A DNA stretch of 23,041 bases, from contig USEU01000031.1 of NCBI GenBank assembly GCA_900553805.1, positions 1-23,041 on the forward strand, in the 5' to 3' direction. Numbering within the stretch: position 1 is the stretch's first letter; each line of letters starts with the position of its first letter. Under the pieces are notes generated by a model, which did no database searches, was not told the DNA's origin, and saw nothing but the letters and a program-made list of their open reading frames with translations. A program made the position numbers and the translations under genes. Below, in pieces: positions 6,243 to 13,881 of the stretch. The DNA comes from an uncultured Eubacteriales bacterium. GTDB lineage: Bacteria > Bacillota > Clostridia > Oscillospirales > Oscillospiraceae.

Positions 6243-6761
6243 TTGGAGATCCCTGATAAGCTGACCGTAAACGGAAAAGAATATGTCATCAGATCGCTGC
6301 TTGGCAAGGGAAAGGGCGGCTATTCTTACCTGGCCGCCGACGATGCCGGAAACGAGTATGTGCTCAAGCAGCTCCATCATGAGCCCTGTGAATATTATCA
6401 GTTCGGCGACAAATTCCAGTCTGAGCTGCGCGACTATGCCCGGCTGAAGCAGATCGGCATCCCCATGCCGGAGCTGCTGGACGCCGACCGGGAGCAGGAG
6501 CGGATCCTGAAAGCCTATATCCGCGGCGAGACCGTGGCAAGCCTGGTGGCCGAAAACCGAATGGAGCCGGATTACTACCGTCAGATCGAGGCCATGTGCG
6601 CCAGGCTCTATCCCGCGAACACCAACATCGACTATTACCCCACCAATTTCGTGGTGCAGGACGGAAAGCTCTATTACGTCGATTTTGAATGCAACGACTA
6701 TATGCAGCAGTGGGATTATGAGCACTGGGGCAGGCAGTACTGGTACGCCAAAGCGGAATAA
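6243..6761 (+). CDS. Small protein-kinase-fold protein with altered catalytic loop
   Basis: The 172-residue protein keeps the main landmarks of the protein kinase/APH fold in a very short frame. A Gly-rich loop (Gly-Lys-Gly-Lys-Gly-Gly-Tyr-Ser, 21-28) is followed by a probable ATP Lys42. A catalytic-type Asp130 is followed by Asn135, and the metal-binding block is Asp147-Phe-Glu. The His of the usual HxD is replaced by Asn128. It is far shorter than typical Ser/Thr kinases (about 260 residues) and resembles the small kinase-like proteins of Firmicutes; the substrate is unknown. The TTG start is preferred because of the GGAGG site; with the GTG at 6228 it would have 177 residues. The GNAT gene begins ten bases after its stop, so the two are likely co-transcribed. 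Confidence 0.78.
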   Translation: MEIPDKLTVNGKEYVIRSLLGKGKGGYSYLAADDAGNEYVLKQLHHEPCEYYQFGDKFQSELRDYARLKQIGIPMPELLDADREQERILKAYIRGETVASLVAENRMEPDYYRQIEAMCARLYPANTNIDYYPTNFVVQDGKLYYVDFECNDYMQQWDYEHWGRQYWYAKAE

Positions 6762-6771
6762 AGGTTTGAAA

Positions 6772-7212
6772 GTGAATAAGAAGATAAGACTGGAAGACGT
6801 AAACGAAAAGAATTGGCGCATTCCGCTGTCCGTTTCTGAAGCGCAGAGGGCTTATGTTGCCGACCGGGTGAACATGCTTGCCCGCGCGTATGCCTATCGC
6901 GACGCACGAAGCAGAGCGTATATCATATTCCACGAGGATATTCCCGTAGGCATGGGACTTTATTACGACTGCCCCACACTTGATGCGTATATTTTCAGCG
7001 AATTTTTCATTGATGAACGCTACCAGGGGCGCGGCCTCGGGGAAGAGGCAACCAGACTGGTCTTGACCCGAATGCGTGAGGACGGCAAATATCGTAAGGT
7101 AGTTCTGTGCTGTATTGATGGCAACGATGCGGCTAAAAGGCTATACCAAAAGCTCGGATTCGTGGAAACGGGTCGGGATGAGGATGAAGTGATCATGGAG
7201 CTGAGCTTTTAA
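6772..7212 (+). CDS. GNAT-family N-acetyltransferase, BltD-like
   Basis: The 146-residue protein is of normal GNAT length. Acetyl-CoA binding motif A is seen as Arg-Tyr-Gln-Gly-Arg-Gly-Leu-Gly (83-90). The C-terminal Gly-Asn-Asp-Ala-Ala-Lys-Arg-Leu-Tyr-Gln-Lys-Leu-Gly-Phe is the usual motif B. The N-terminal Asn-Trp-Arg-Ile-Pro-Leu-Ser-Val and the Phe-Phe-Ile-Asp-Glu-Arg strand resemble spermine/spermidine acetyltransferases of the BltD group, so polyamine acetylation is possible but not proven. The chosen start is GTG at 6772 with a weak AAAGG site; TTG at 6766 is an alternative. It follows the kinase-fold gene with a ten-base gap. Confidence 0.83.
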   Translation: MNKKIRLEDVNEKNWRIPLSVSEAQRAYVADRVNMLARAYAYRDARSRAYIIFHEDIPVGMGLYYDCPTLDAYIFSEFFIDERYQGRGLGEEATRLVLTRMREDGKYRKVVLCCIDGNDAAKRLYQKLGFVETGRDEDEVIMELSF

Positions 7213-7413
7213 TACCGGCAGTGGCCTTTTTGCTGCCGCTTTCCTGAAAAGACATGCTTCGGCGGCACGCCAATTGCATGAGAAAACCTTTTGTGAATAT
7301 GAAAGAAACAACATGTACACAGATTGGCCAAGGTATGTTGAATGGACTGCGGTCCGTCCCCTACAAACAAATTCGCGGTTCATGCGATCGTCGTGCTTCG
7401 GCGGAAAAGAGAC

Positions 7414-7442
7414 TTGAAAAACAGCGCGCTTTTGCCTATAAT
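7414..7442 (+). promoter_or_regulatory. Strong sigma-A promoter upstream of ktrB
   Basis: TTGAAA (7414-7419) is 17 bases from a perfect TATAAT (7437-7442). The start near 7449 leaves a leader of about 44 bases before the TTG start at 7493. Nothing else is supported in the gap 7213-7492, apart from a small hairpin at 7216-7238 with no T-run after it. Confidence 0.85.
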
Positions 7443-7479
7443 AAAGTGCGCTGTGCAGACAGCAATGCTGTATCCCGAG

Positions 7480-7484
7480 GGAGG
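7480..7484 (+). promoter_or_regulatory. Ribosome binding site that decides the ktrB TTG start
   Basis: GGAGG within a purine-rich GAGGGAGGGG run is eight bases before TTG at 7493. The next in-frame start, ATG at 7547, has no SD. Confidence 0.65.
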
Positions 7485-7492
7485 GGAAAATT

Positions 7493-8872
7493 TTGTATGT
7501 TTTTCAGCGGAATTCTTCCGAAAAGCCAAGGCACCGTAAAAGGCCCATGAGCGCCACCCGGCTGATCGCCGTGTGTTTTCTTGCCATTATTTTCACAGGA
7601 ACGGGACTGCTGATGCTGCCTGTTGCCTCCCGCAGCGGCAGCCCCTGTCCGTTTCTTCCGGCGCTGTTTACCGCCACCTCTGCCACCTGCGTCACGGGAC
7701 TGACCCCCTTTGACACCTGGACGCAGTGGAGCGGCTTCGGCCAGGCGGTGCTGATCTGCCTGATCGAGGTGGGCGGCCTGGGCTTTATGTCGGCGGCGAC
7801 GCTGGTGATTTTCCTGTTCCGCCGGAAGGTAGGGCTGCGTCAGAGAATGATCATGGCCCAGGCCCTTTCTCTGAACGAGATGGATGGAGTGGTGCGCATC
7901 CAGCGGATGGTTCTGGTGGGCAGCCTGAGCGTGGAGGTCATCGGCGCGTTGATCCTGACGCTGTGGTTCTGGCCCCGATACGGCTTTTCTCACGCCGTAA
8001 AATGGGGCGTGTTTCATGCCGTCTCCGCCTTCTGCAATGCGGGCTTTGATATTTTCGGGGAGCTTTCCCCCGGCAGCAGCCTTCAGCTGTTCCAGAATGA
8101 CCCGGTGGTGCTGCTCACGCTGGGAACGCTGATCGTCCTGGGTGGCTTGGGTTTCCTGGTGTGGGAGGATGTGGCCGAAAAGCGCTGCTGGCGGAAGCTC
8201 AGCGTTTATTCCCGGCTGGTGCTCTCCGCTACGGGGATCCTGCTGCTGTCCGGCTGGGCGCTGATCTGCCTGCTGGAATGGAACAACCCCGAAACGCTGG
8301 GCGATTTAAGCGTTGGAGGCAAGCTCCTGGGCGGCCTCTTCCAGTCCGCCACGCTGCGTACCGCCGGGTTTGACGCCATGAACCAGGCGGGACTGACCGC
8401 GGCCGGCAAGGCGGTGTCCATTGTGCTGATGCTCATCGGCGGCTCTTCCGGCTCCACCGCGGGCGGCTTAAAGACCGTTACGTTCCTGGTGGTGCTGCTG
8501 TTCATCGGCGCCCGCGCCCGGGGGCGCAGCGCCGTGACGGTGTATCACAGAACCATCCCGGAGCAGCAGGTGCTGAACGCCATGACCATTTCCCTGATCA
8601 TGATCGTGTTTGCCGTTTTCGGTGGAATTTTCATCAGCGCCACTTCTCCCGTGGGCTTTACGGATGCGCTGTATGAGGCGGTGTCCGCCCTGGCTACTGT
8701 TGGCCTGACAGCGGGAGCGACGTCCCTATTGAGTGTTCCGGCGAAAATTTTAATTATAATTTTTATGTATTTCGGACGGGTTGGTGTGCTCACCATCAGC
8801 CTGGGTTTCCTGATGGGGAACCAGGCGGCGGAGCGCTACCGCTATGCGGAAACCAGCCTGCTGATCGGCTAG
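7493..8872 (+). CDS. ktrB: KtrB/TrkH-type potassium channel subunit
   Basis: The 459-residue integral membrane protein is the K+-translocating subunit of a Ktr/Trk system. It has the four-fold M1-P-M2 layout of the superfamily. The four selectivity-filter loops are visible: Cys-Val-Thr-Gly (66-69), Cys-Asn-Ala-Gly (181-184), Arg-Thr-Ala-Gly (289-292) and Ala-Thr-Val-Gly (401-404). The glycine-rich Gly-Gly-Ser-Ser-Gly-Ser-Thr-Ala-Gly-Gly-Leu-Lys stretch near 317-328 forms the gate region of the third repeat. The length fits KtrB. Translation probably starts at TTG 7493. The RCK subunit follows 11 bases after the stop, which supports a two-gene KtrAB system. I see no c-di-AMP riboswitch in the leader. 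Confidence 0.93.
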   Translation: MYVFQRNSSEKPRHRKRPMSATRLIAVCFLAIIFTGTGLLMLPVASRSGSPCPFLPALFTATSATCVTGLTPFDTWTQWSGFGQAVLICLIEVGGLGFMSAATLVIFLFRRKVGLRQRMIMAQALSLNEMDGVVRIQRMVLVGSLSVEVIGALILTLWFWPRYGFSHAVKWGVFHAVSAFCNAGFDIFGELSPGSSLQLFQNDPVVLLTLGTLIVLGGLGFLVWEDVAEKRCWRKLSVYSRLVLSATGILLLSGWALICLLEWNNPETLGDLSVGGKLLGGLFQSATLRTAGFDAMNQAGLTAAGKAVSIVLMLIGGSSGSTAGGLKTVTFLVVLLFIGARARGRSAVTVYHRTIPEQQVLNAMTISLIMIVFAVFGGIFISATSPVGFTDALYEAVSALATVGLTAGATSLLSVPAKILIIIFMYFGRVGVLTISLGFLMGNQAAERYRYAETSLLIG

Positions 8873-8883
8873 GAGGTTAGCTT

Positions 8884-9531
8884 ATGAGATCCTATATGAT
8901 AATCGGCCTGGGGCGCTTTGGCTCCGGCCTGGCAAAAAGCTTGGGCCAGCTGGGCGCGGAGGTGCTGGCCATGGACGTTTGTCCTGAGCTGGTGCAGCAG
9001 CTGTCTGCCGATGTGACCCACGCCGTGGTGGGCGACGGCCAGGACAAGGAGGTGCTGCGCGCTTTGGGCGCACGGAATTTCGACTGCGCCGTGGTGGCCA
9101 TCGGGGACAACCTGGCGGCCTCTGTGCTGACGGTGATGAATTTGCAGGAGCTTGGGGTGCCCCGCCTGATCTGCAAGGCCCATGATGAGATGCACCGCCG
9201 GGTGCTGGAAAAGCTGGGAGTCGACCAGGTGGTCGTGCCGGAGCTGGAGCAGGCTCAGCGGCTTGCCAGAATTTTGCAGTCCCACAATGTGCTGGATTAT
9301 ATTGAGCTTTCCAAGGATTACGGCATTCTGGAGGTCCCCGCCCCCAAATCCTGGGCGGATAAATCCATCCGGGAGCTGAACGTCCGCGCCAAAATGGATA
9401 TCAACATTATCGCCGTCAAGAACGGGGAGAAGACGATGGTGTCTCCCTCTGCCGACTATCGGATCCATGGAGACGATGTACTGGCGGTGCTGGGCGACAC
9501 GGCGGCGCTGGAGGCAATGCAGAAGCTGTGA
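8884..9531 (+). CDS. ktrA: KtrA/TrkA-type potassium uptake regulatory subunit
   Basis: The 215-residue cytoplasmic protein forms the regulatory ring of the K+ transporter. The N-terminal RCK domain has the dinucleotide-binding Gly-Leu-Gly-Arg-Phe-Gly motif (8-13) with Asp31 at the end of the second strand. The C-terminal RCK_C domain (about 135-215) is the part that binds c-di-AMP in Firmicutes KtrA proteins, which is family knowledge and not shown here. It has one RCK unit, unlike the double TrkA of Proteobacteria, hence the name KtrA. AGGAGG (8871-8876) overlaps the end of ktrB, seven bases before the ATG. Its stop overlaps the start of the methyltransferase gene. Confidence 0.94.
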   Translation: MRSYMIIGLGRFGSGLAKSLGQLGAEVLAMDVCPELVQQLSADVTHAVVGDGQDKEVLRALGARNFDCAVVAIGDNLAASVLTVMNLQELGVPRLICKAHDEMHRRVLEKLGVDQVVVPELEQAQRLARILQSHNVLDYIELSKDYGILEVPAPKSWADKSIRELNVRAKMDINIIAVKNGEKTMVSPSADYRIHGDDVLAVLGDTAALEAMQKL

Positions 9532-10280
9532 GAGAAGAACGGATCACCTCCCGGAAAAATCCCCTGCTTCAGCAGGTTCGGCGGCTGCTTGATTCCAAAA
9601 GGGAGCGGGAGCGTGCCGGCCTGTTTGCCGCCGACGGCACCAAGCTGCTGGCCGAGGCAGTGCGCTACTGCGCCGGGCTGGACACGGTGATCCTGTCCGA
9701 TGGTGTGAGCGCGGAAGTGCCGGAGCGGGTGCGCCTGGTCCGGGTGCCGGAGGATGTGATGGCCTCCATATCCCCCATGGCGACCCCCCAGGGGGCGGTG
9801 TTCCTGTGCCGCCTGCCCCGGCAGGCGGACTTTGCGCCCGCTCCCGGTATGCTCCTGCTGGACGGTATCCAGGACCCCGGCAATCTGGGCACCATTCTGC
9901 GCACGGCGGACGCGCTGGACGTACCCGTGGGCCTGCTGGAGGGCTGCGCCGACCCTTATAGCCATAAGGTCGTCCGCGCCAGCATGGGCGCGGTGTTCCG
10001 CACTCAGGTGGTCACCACTGATTGGGAAACCGCGCAGGAGCGCTGCAAACAAGCGGGGGTTCCCATCGCCGTGACGGCCCTGAGCGACCGGGCGGTGGAT
10101 ATCCGCAGTGCCGATCTGAGCGCCATGGCGGTGGTCATCGGCAGCGAGGGTCAGGGCGTCCGCCGGGAGATTCTGGAAGCGGCGGACAGGCAGCTGATCA
10201 TCCCCATGAATCCTCACTGCGAATCCCTGAACGCCGCCGTGGCGGCGGCAATTGCCATGTGGCAGATGAAGGCGCGCTGA
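9528..10280 (+). CDS. SpoU/TrmH-family RNA 2'-O-methyltransferase
   Basis: The 250-residue protein is a SPOUT methyltransferase that uses S-adenosylmethionine to methylate a ribose 2'-OH of rRNA or tRNA. The N-terminal region (about 1-95) fits a substrate-binding domain of the SpoU_sub_bind type. Motif 1 is Asp-Pro-Gly-Asn-Leu-Gly-Thr-Ile-Leu-Arg (116-125), with Asn119 and Arg125 typical of the active site. Motif 2 is Val-Ile-Gly-Ser-Glu-Gly-Gln-Gly. Motif 3 is the knot segment Ile-Pro-Met ... Ser-Leu-Asn-Ala-Ala-Val near 225-239. The exact target is unknown; RlmB-like 23S rRNA activity is plausible. The GTG start lies inside the last codons of ktrA (GTGA overlap), so the two are translationally coupled. 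Confidence 0.9.
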   Translation: MREERITSRKNPLLQQVRRLLDSKRERERAGLFAADGTKLLAEAVRYCAGLDTVILSDGVSAEVPERVRLVRVPEDVMASISPMATPQGAVFLCRLPRQADFAPAPGMLLLDGIQDPGNLGTILRTADALDVPVGLLEGCADPYSHKVVRASMGAVFRTQVVTTDWETAQERCKQAGVPIAVTALSDRAVDIRSADLSAMAVVIGSEGQGVRREILEAADRQLIIPMNPHCESLNAAVAAAIAMWQMKAR

Positions 10281-10310
10281 GGTCAGTGCGCAAAAAGAGA
10301 GGAGACGGAC

Positions 10311-11534
10311 ATGCTGGATCTGGAATACTGGCTGTGGCTGGCCCATCGGCCCAACCTCAACGACCATCAGAAGCTGCTACTGTTGCAGTCCTTCCAGACC
10401 CCGGAGGAGGTCTATCACGCCGACCCCGCGGAGTTCCAATATTTTTCCGGCATCACCGCCCAGGGCAGAAGCGCCCTGGCGGAGAAGAATCTGGCTCCCT
10501 TTCAGGCGGTGCTGGAATACTGTCAGCGCGAGCGGATCCGACTGCTTACCTACCAGGATGAGCAGTATCCCCGGCGGCTGAAGAATATCTACGATCCGCC
10601 GCTGGTGCTTTATTATAAGGGAACCTTTCCACAGTTTGACGGGGTCCCCGTTATCAGCGTGGTGGGCACCCGGAAGAGCACGGCCTATGGCCGCGCGGTG
10701 GCCGGACGCCTGGGCGCGCAGATCAGCGCCTGCGGCGGCATGGTGGTCTCCGGCCTGGCGGCGGGGATCGACGCGGCTGCCATGCAGGGCGCGCTTCAGG
10801 CGGGCAGCCCCACGGTGGGCATCCTGGGCACCGGGGTGGATGTGATCTTCCCCAGGGAGAACAGGGAGCTGTTTTACCAGGTGGAGCGATATGGCTGCCT
10901 GGTGTCGGAATTTTTGCCCAAGACCGTGGGCTTCAAGTGGAATTTTCCAAAGCGCAACCGCATCATCAGCGGCCTGAGCATTGCCACGGTGGTGGTGGAA
11001 GCCCCGGAGCGCAGCGGCGCGCTGAACACCGCCCGTCAGGCGCTGAGCCAGGGGCGGGATGTGTATGCCGTCCCCGGCAACATTGACCTGCCCACCTTTG
11101 CCGGAAGCAACAAGCTCCTGAGCGAGGGAGCGGTGCCCGTTACCAGCGGGTGGGAGATTGTCAGCGAATACCAGTCCCTCTTCCCGGATAAGATCCGAAA
11201 GGCGGAGGCGGTGATCCGCAGCGCTCCATTGCCGCCGGAACCGTCCGCTCCTGCGGATGCGATCCCTCTAAAAAGGGAGAAAACGCCCCAGCCGCAAAAA
11301 AAAGACATTGACAATAAGGCCCCGACGCCTTATATTGACATAAAAACCGCCCTCCCCGCGCTATCGCCGGAGGAGAGCGCCATTGTCGCCGCCCTTGGCG
11401 GCACGGAAAGACGGGTGGACGATCTCATTGCCCAAACCGGCATCCCCTCCGGCACGCTTCTGCGGCATCTGACCATGCTGGAGCTGAAAAAGGTGATCGT
11501 CCGTCTGCCCGGCAACCGGGTGGTACGGAAGTAA
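10311..11534 (+). CDS. dprA: DNA processing protein DprA (Smf)
   Basis: DprA binds incoming single-stranded DNA and loads RecA during natural transformation. The 407-residue protein has a helical N-terminal part, a Rossmann-fold domain (about 60-295) and a C-terminal winged helix (about 355-406). Conserved blocks are Val-Val-Gly-Thr-Arg-Lys-Ser-Thr-Ala-Tyr-Gly (117-127), Ser-Gly-Leu-Ala-Ala-Gly-Ile-Asp (147-154), Phe-Pro-Lys-Arg-Asn-Arg-Ile-Ile-Ser-Gly-Leu (212-222), and Ser-Gly-Ala-Leu-Asn-Thr-Ala with Val-Pro-Gly-Asn (235-257). A variable linker rich in Lys/Pro (about 300-350) joins the two domains. AGAGGAG lies about six bases before the ATG. Other competence genes are not in the window, so transformation ability is not shown. 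The order dprA-topA-trmFO is conserved in Firmicutes. Confidence 0.95.
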   Translation: MLDLEYWLWLAHRPNLNDHQKLLLLQSFQTPEEVYHADPAEFQYFSGITAQGRSALAEKNLAPFQAVLEYCQRERIRLLTYQDEQYPRRLKNIYDPPLVLYYKGTFPQFDGVPVISVVGTRKSTAYGRAVAGRLGAQISACGGMVVSGLAAGIDAAAMQGALQAGSPTVGILGTGVDVIFPRENRELFYQVERYGCLVSEFLPKTVGFKWNFPKRNRIISGLSIATVVVEAPERSGALNTARQALSQGRDVYAVPGNIDLPTFAGSNKLLSEGAVPVTSGWEIVSEYQSLFPDKIRKAEAVIRSAPLPPEPSAPADAIPLKREKTPQPQKKDIDNKAPTPYIDIKTALPALSPEESAIVAALGGTERRVDDLIAQTGIPSGTLLRHLTMLELKKVIVRLPGNRVVRK

Positions 11535-11574
11535 CACACGCCCGGAAAAACAATCATGGAGAAGGAAGTTGTTC

Positions 11575-13881
11575 ATGGCAAAACCAACAAACCTGGTGAT
11601 CGTGGAGTCGCCCTCCAAGGCGAAGACCATCGGAAAATATCTGGGCCCGGACTATCTGGTAAAGGCCAGCATGGGCCATCTGCGGGATCTGCCTAAAAGC
11701 AAGATGGGCGTGGATCTGGAGCATGATTTCAAGCCCGATTATATCCCCGTCCGGGGCAAAGAGGAGCTCATCAAGGAGCTGCGCACCGCCGCCGGACAGG
11801 TCCAGACCGTCTATCTGGCAACCGACCCGGACCGGGAGGGCGAAGCCATCTCCTGGCATCTGAAAGAGCTTTTGGGGCTCTCCAATGAGAAGGCGCACCG
11901 GGTCACCTTCAACGAGATCACCCAGCGGGTGGTGCGCGAATCCATCCAGCACCCCAGAGACATCGACTATGACCTGGTGGACGCCCAGCAGGCCCGGCGC
12001 ATTCTCGACCGCATCGTGGGCTATCAGCTCTCGCCGCTGCTTTGGAAAAAGGTGCGCCGGGGGCTTTCCGCCGGACGTGTCCAGTCCGTGGCCACCCGGA
12101 TGGTGGTGGACCGGGAAAATGAGATCCGCGCGTTCCAGCCCAGGGAGTACTGGTCGCTGGATGTGACCCTGAACCGTCAGGGCAAGCCTGGCGGCTTTGT
12201 GGCCCGCTATTATGGCGAGGACAAAAAGCGGGAGCTGGAAAACGAGCAGCAGACCCAGGCGGTGATCGACGACGTGAAGGACGGGGAGTTTACCGTCACC
12301 AATGTGAAGAAGGCGGAAAAGAAGCGCTCCGCCGCCCCTCCCTTTACCACCTCCACCTTGCAGCAGGAGGCCTCCCGCAAGCTGAATATGACCCCCAAGC
12401 GTACCATGATGATCGCCCAGCAGCTGTATGAGGGCGTGGACGTGGAGGGTGAGGGCACGCTGGGCCTGATCACCTACATGCGTACCGACTCTCTGCGCCT
12501 TTCCGATGAGGCGATGACCGCCGCTGCTGACTTTATCCGCAGCCGCTACGGCAAGGAGTATTATTACGGCTCCTTCCATGTCTATAAGACCAAGGCAGGG
12601 GCGCAGGATGCCCACGAGGCCATCCGCCCCACCCATGTGGAGCTGGACCCCGAGCGGGTGCGTTCCAGCCTGACCGGGGATCAATACCGGCTGTATAAGC
12701 TGATCTGGAGCCGGTTCCTGGCCAGCCAGATGGCCAATGCGGTGTATGACACTGTGGCCATCGATACGGTATGCGCCGGGCATACCTTCCGCGCAACAAA
12801 CCAGAGCCTGCGCTTCCCTGGCTTTATTGCCGTGTATGAGGAGGGCCGGGATGACGAGGCGGAGGCCAACGGCTCCCCGCTGCCGGATCTCCAGACCGGG
12901 GAGAAGACCGTCCCCACCAAATTTGACAAGCAGCAGCACTTTACACAGCCCCCCGCCCGGTTCACCGAGGCCAGCCTGGTAAAGGCAATGGAGGAGAAGG
13001 GCGTTGGCCGCCCCTCCACCTACGCCGCCACCATCTCCACCATCGAGGACCGGGAGTACGTGGTGAAGGAGGACAAGCACCTGGCCCCCACCGCCCTGGG
13101 TGAGGTAGTTACGGGACTGATGGTGGAGCGCTTTCAGGATATCATCGACGTGGAATTCACCGCCAATATGGAAAGCCGCCTGGACGCGGTGGAAGAGGGC
13201 AAGCAGAACTGGATCGACCTGCTCCATGCATTCTACGATGATTTTGAAAAGGAGCTGAAGGACGCCGAGACCGCCCTGGAGGGCGTACGACTGAAGGTGC
13301 CGGAGGAGGAGACCGACGAGGTCTGCGAGCTTTGCGGCCGGAAAATGGTCATCAAGACCGGCCGCTTCGGCAAATTCCTTGCCTGCCCCGGCTTCCCGGA
13401 GTGCAGAAACGCCAAGCCTTTGGTGGAGCGGATGCCCGGTCGCTGCCCCAAGTGCGGCAGCGCCATCCTCAAGCGCAAGTCCAAGCGGGGCTTTGCCTAC
13501 TATGCCTGCGAGCGTGGGGCGGACTGCGGCTTTATGACCTGGGACGTGCCCACGGCGGAGGACTGCCCGGAGTGCGGCCAGACCCTGTTCAAGAAATCCG
13601 GCCGGGGCAGAATGAAGCCCTTCTGCATCAATGAAAACTGCTCCCGTTTCCTCCCGGAGGATCAGCGGGGTTACTATAAGAAAAAGCCCAAGGAGGAGCC
13701 GGGGGAAGAAGCCGCGCCGGAGCAGAGCGGGGAGGAAATGCCCCAGGAGCCGAAGAAGGCCGCTGCGAAAAAGCCCGCGGCCAAGAAGACGGCGGCAAAG
13801 AAAACCGCGGTGAAAAAAACCGCTGCAAAGAAACCAGCCGCAAAAACGGCGGCCAAGACGAAAAAGAGGGCGCAGTCATGA
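11575..13881 (+). CDS. topA: DNA topoisomerase I (type IA)
   Basis: The 768-residue enzyme relaxes negatively supercoiled DNA by single-strand passage. The TOPRIM domain shows Glu11 in Val-Glu-Ser-Pro-Ser-Lys-Ala-Lys and the metal site Asp84-Pro-Asp86-Arg-Glu88. The catalytic tyrosine is Tyr301 in Thr-Tyr-Met-Arg-Thr-Asp-Ser. Three C-terminal zinc ribbons follow, with Cys pairs at 584/587, 624/627 and 664/667, the last closing with Cys684 and Cys689. Residues about 727-768 are a Lys/Ala-rich tail of repeated AAKK(P/T) units, like histone H1-type tails; such tails bind DNA non-specifically and are common in GC-rich actinobacteria. ATG 11575 has AAGGA eight bases upstream; TTG 11569 is less likely. 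Its stop overlaps the trmFO start (ATGA). Confidence 0.97.
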   Translation: MAKPTNLVIVESPSKAKTIGKYLGPDYLVKASMGHLRDLPKSKMGVDLEHDFKPDYIPVRGKEELIKELRTAAGQVQTVYLATDPDREGEAISWHLKELLGLSNEKAHRVTFNEITQRVVRESIQHPRDIDYDLVDAQQARRILDRIVGYQLSPLLWKKVRRGLSAGRVQSVATRMVVDRENEIRAFQPREYWSLDVTLNRQGKPGGFVARYYGEDKKRELENEQQTQAVIDDVKDGEFTVTNVKKAEKKRSAAPPFTTSTLQQEASRKLNMTPKRTMMIAQQLYEGVDVEGEGTLGLITYMRTDSLRLSDEAMTAAADFIRSRYGKEYYYGSFHVYKTKAGAQDAHEAIRPTHVELDPERVRSSLTGDQYRLYKLIWSRFLASQMANAVYDTVAIDTVCAGHTFRATNQSLRFPGFIAVYEEGRDDEAEANGSPLPDLQTGEKTVPTKFDKQQHFTQPPARFTEASLVKAMEEKGVGRPSTYAATISTIEDREYVVKEDKHLAPTALGEVVTGLMVERFQDIIDVEFTANMESRLDAVEEGKQNWIDLLHAFYDDFEKELKDAETALEGVRLKVPEEETDEVCELCGRKMVIKTGRFGKFLACPGFPECRNAKPLVERMPGRCPKCGSAILKRKSKRGFAYYACERGADCGFMTWDVPTAEDCPECGQTLFKKSGRGRMKPFCINENCSRFLPEDQRGYYKKKPKEEPGEEAAPEQSGEEMPQEPKKAAAKKPAAKKTAAKKTAVKKTAAKKPAAKTAAKTKKRAQS

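Noticed and set aside
7216..7238. Hairpin CGGCAG/CTGCCG after the GNAT gene as a terminator
   Set aside because: The T-run lies in the loop and not after the stem, and the stem has only six pairs.
7213..7492. Possible c-di-AMP (ydaO-type) riboswitch before the potassium transporter
   Set aside because: The conserved ydaO blocks are not seen, and the promoter at 7414-7442 leaves a leader of only about 44 bases.
7254..7550. Open frame of 98 codons upstream of ktrB
   Set aside because: It overlaps the ktrB promoter, SD and start, has no SD, and shows no conserved motif.
11554..13227. Long minus-strand open frame opposite topA
   Set aside because: It is antisense to the clear topA coding sequence and is rich in His/Gly/Leu, as expected for a shadow frame.
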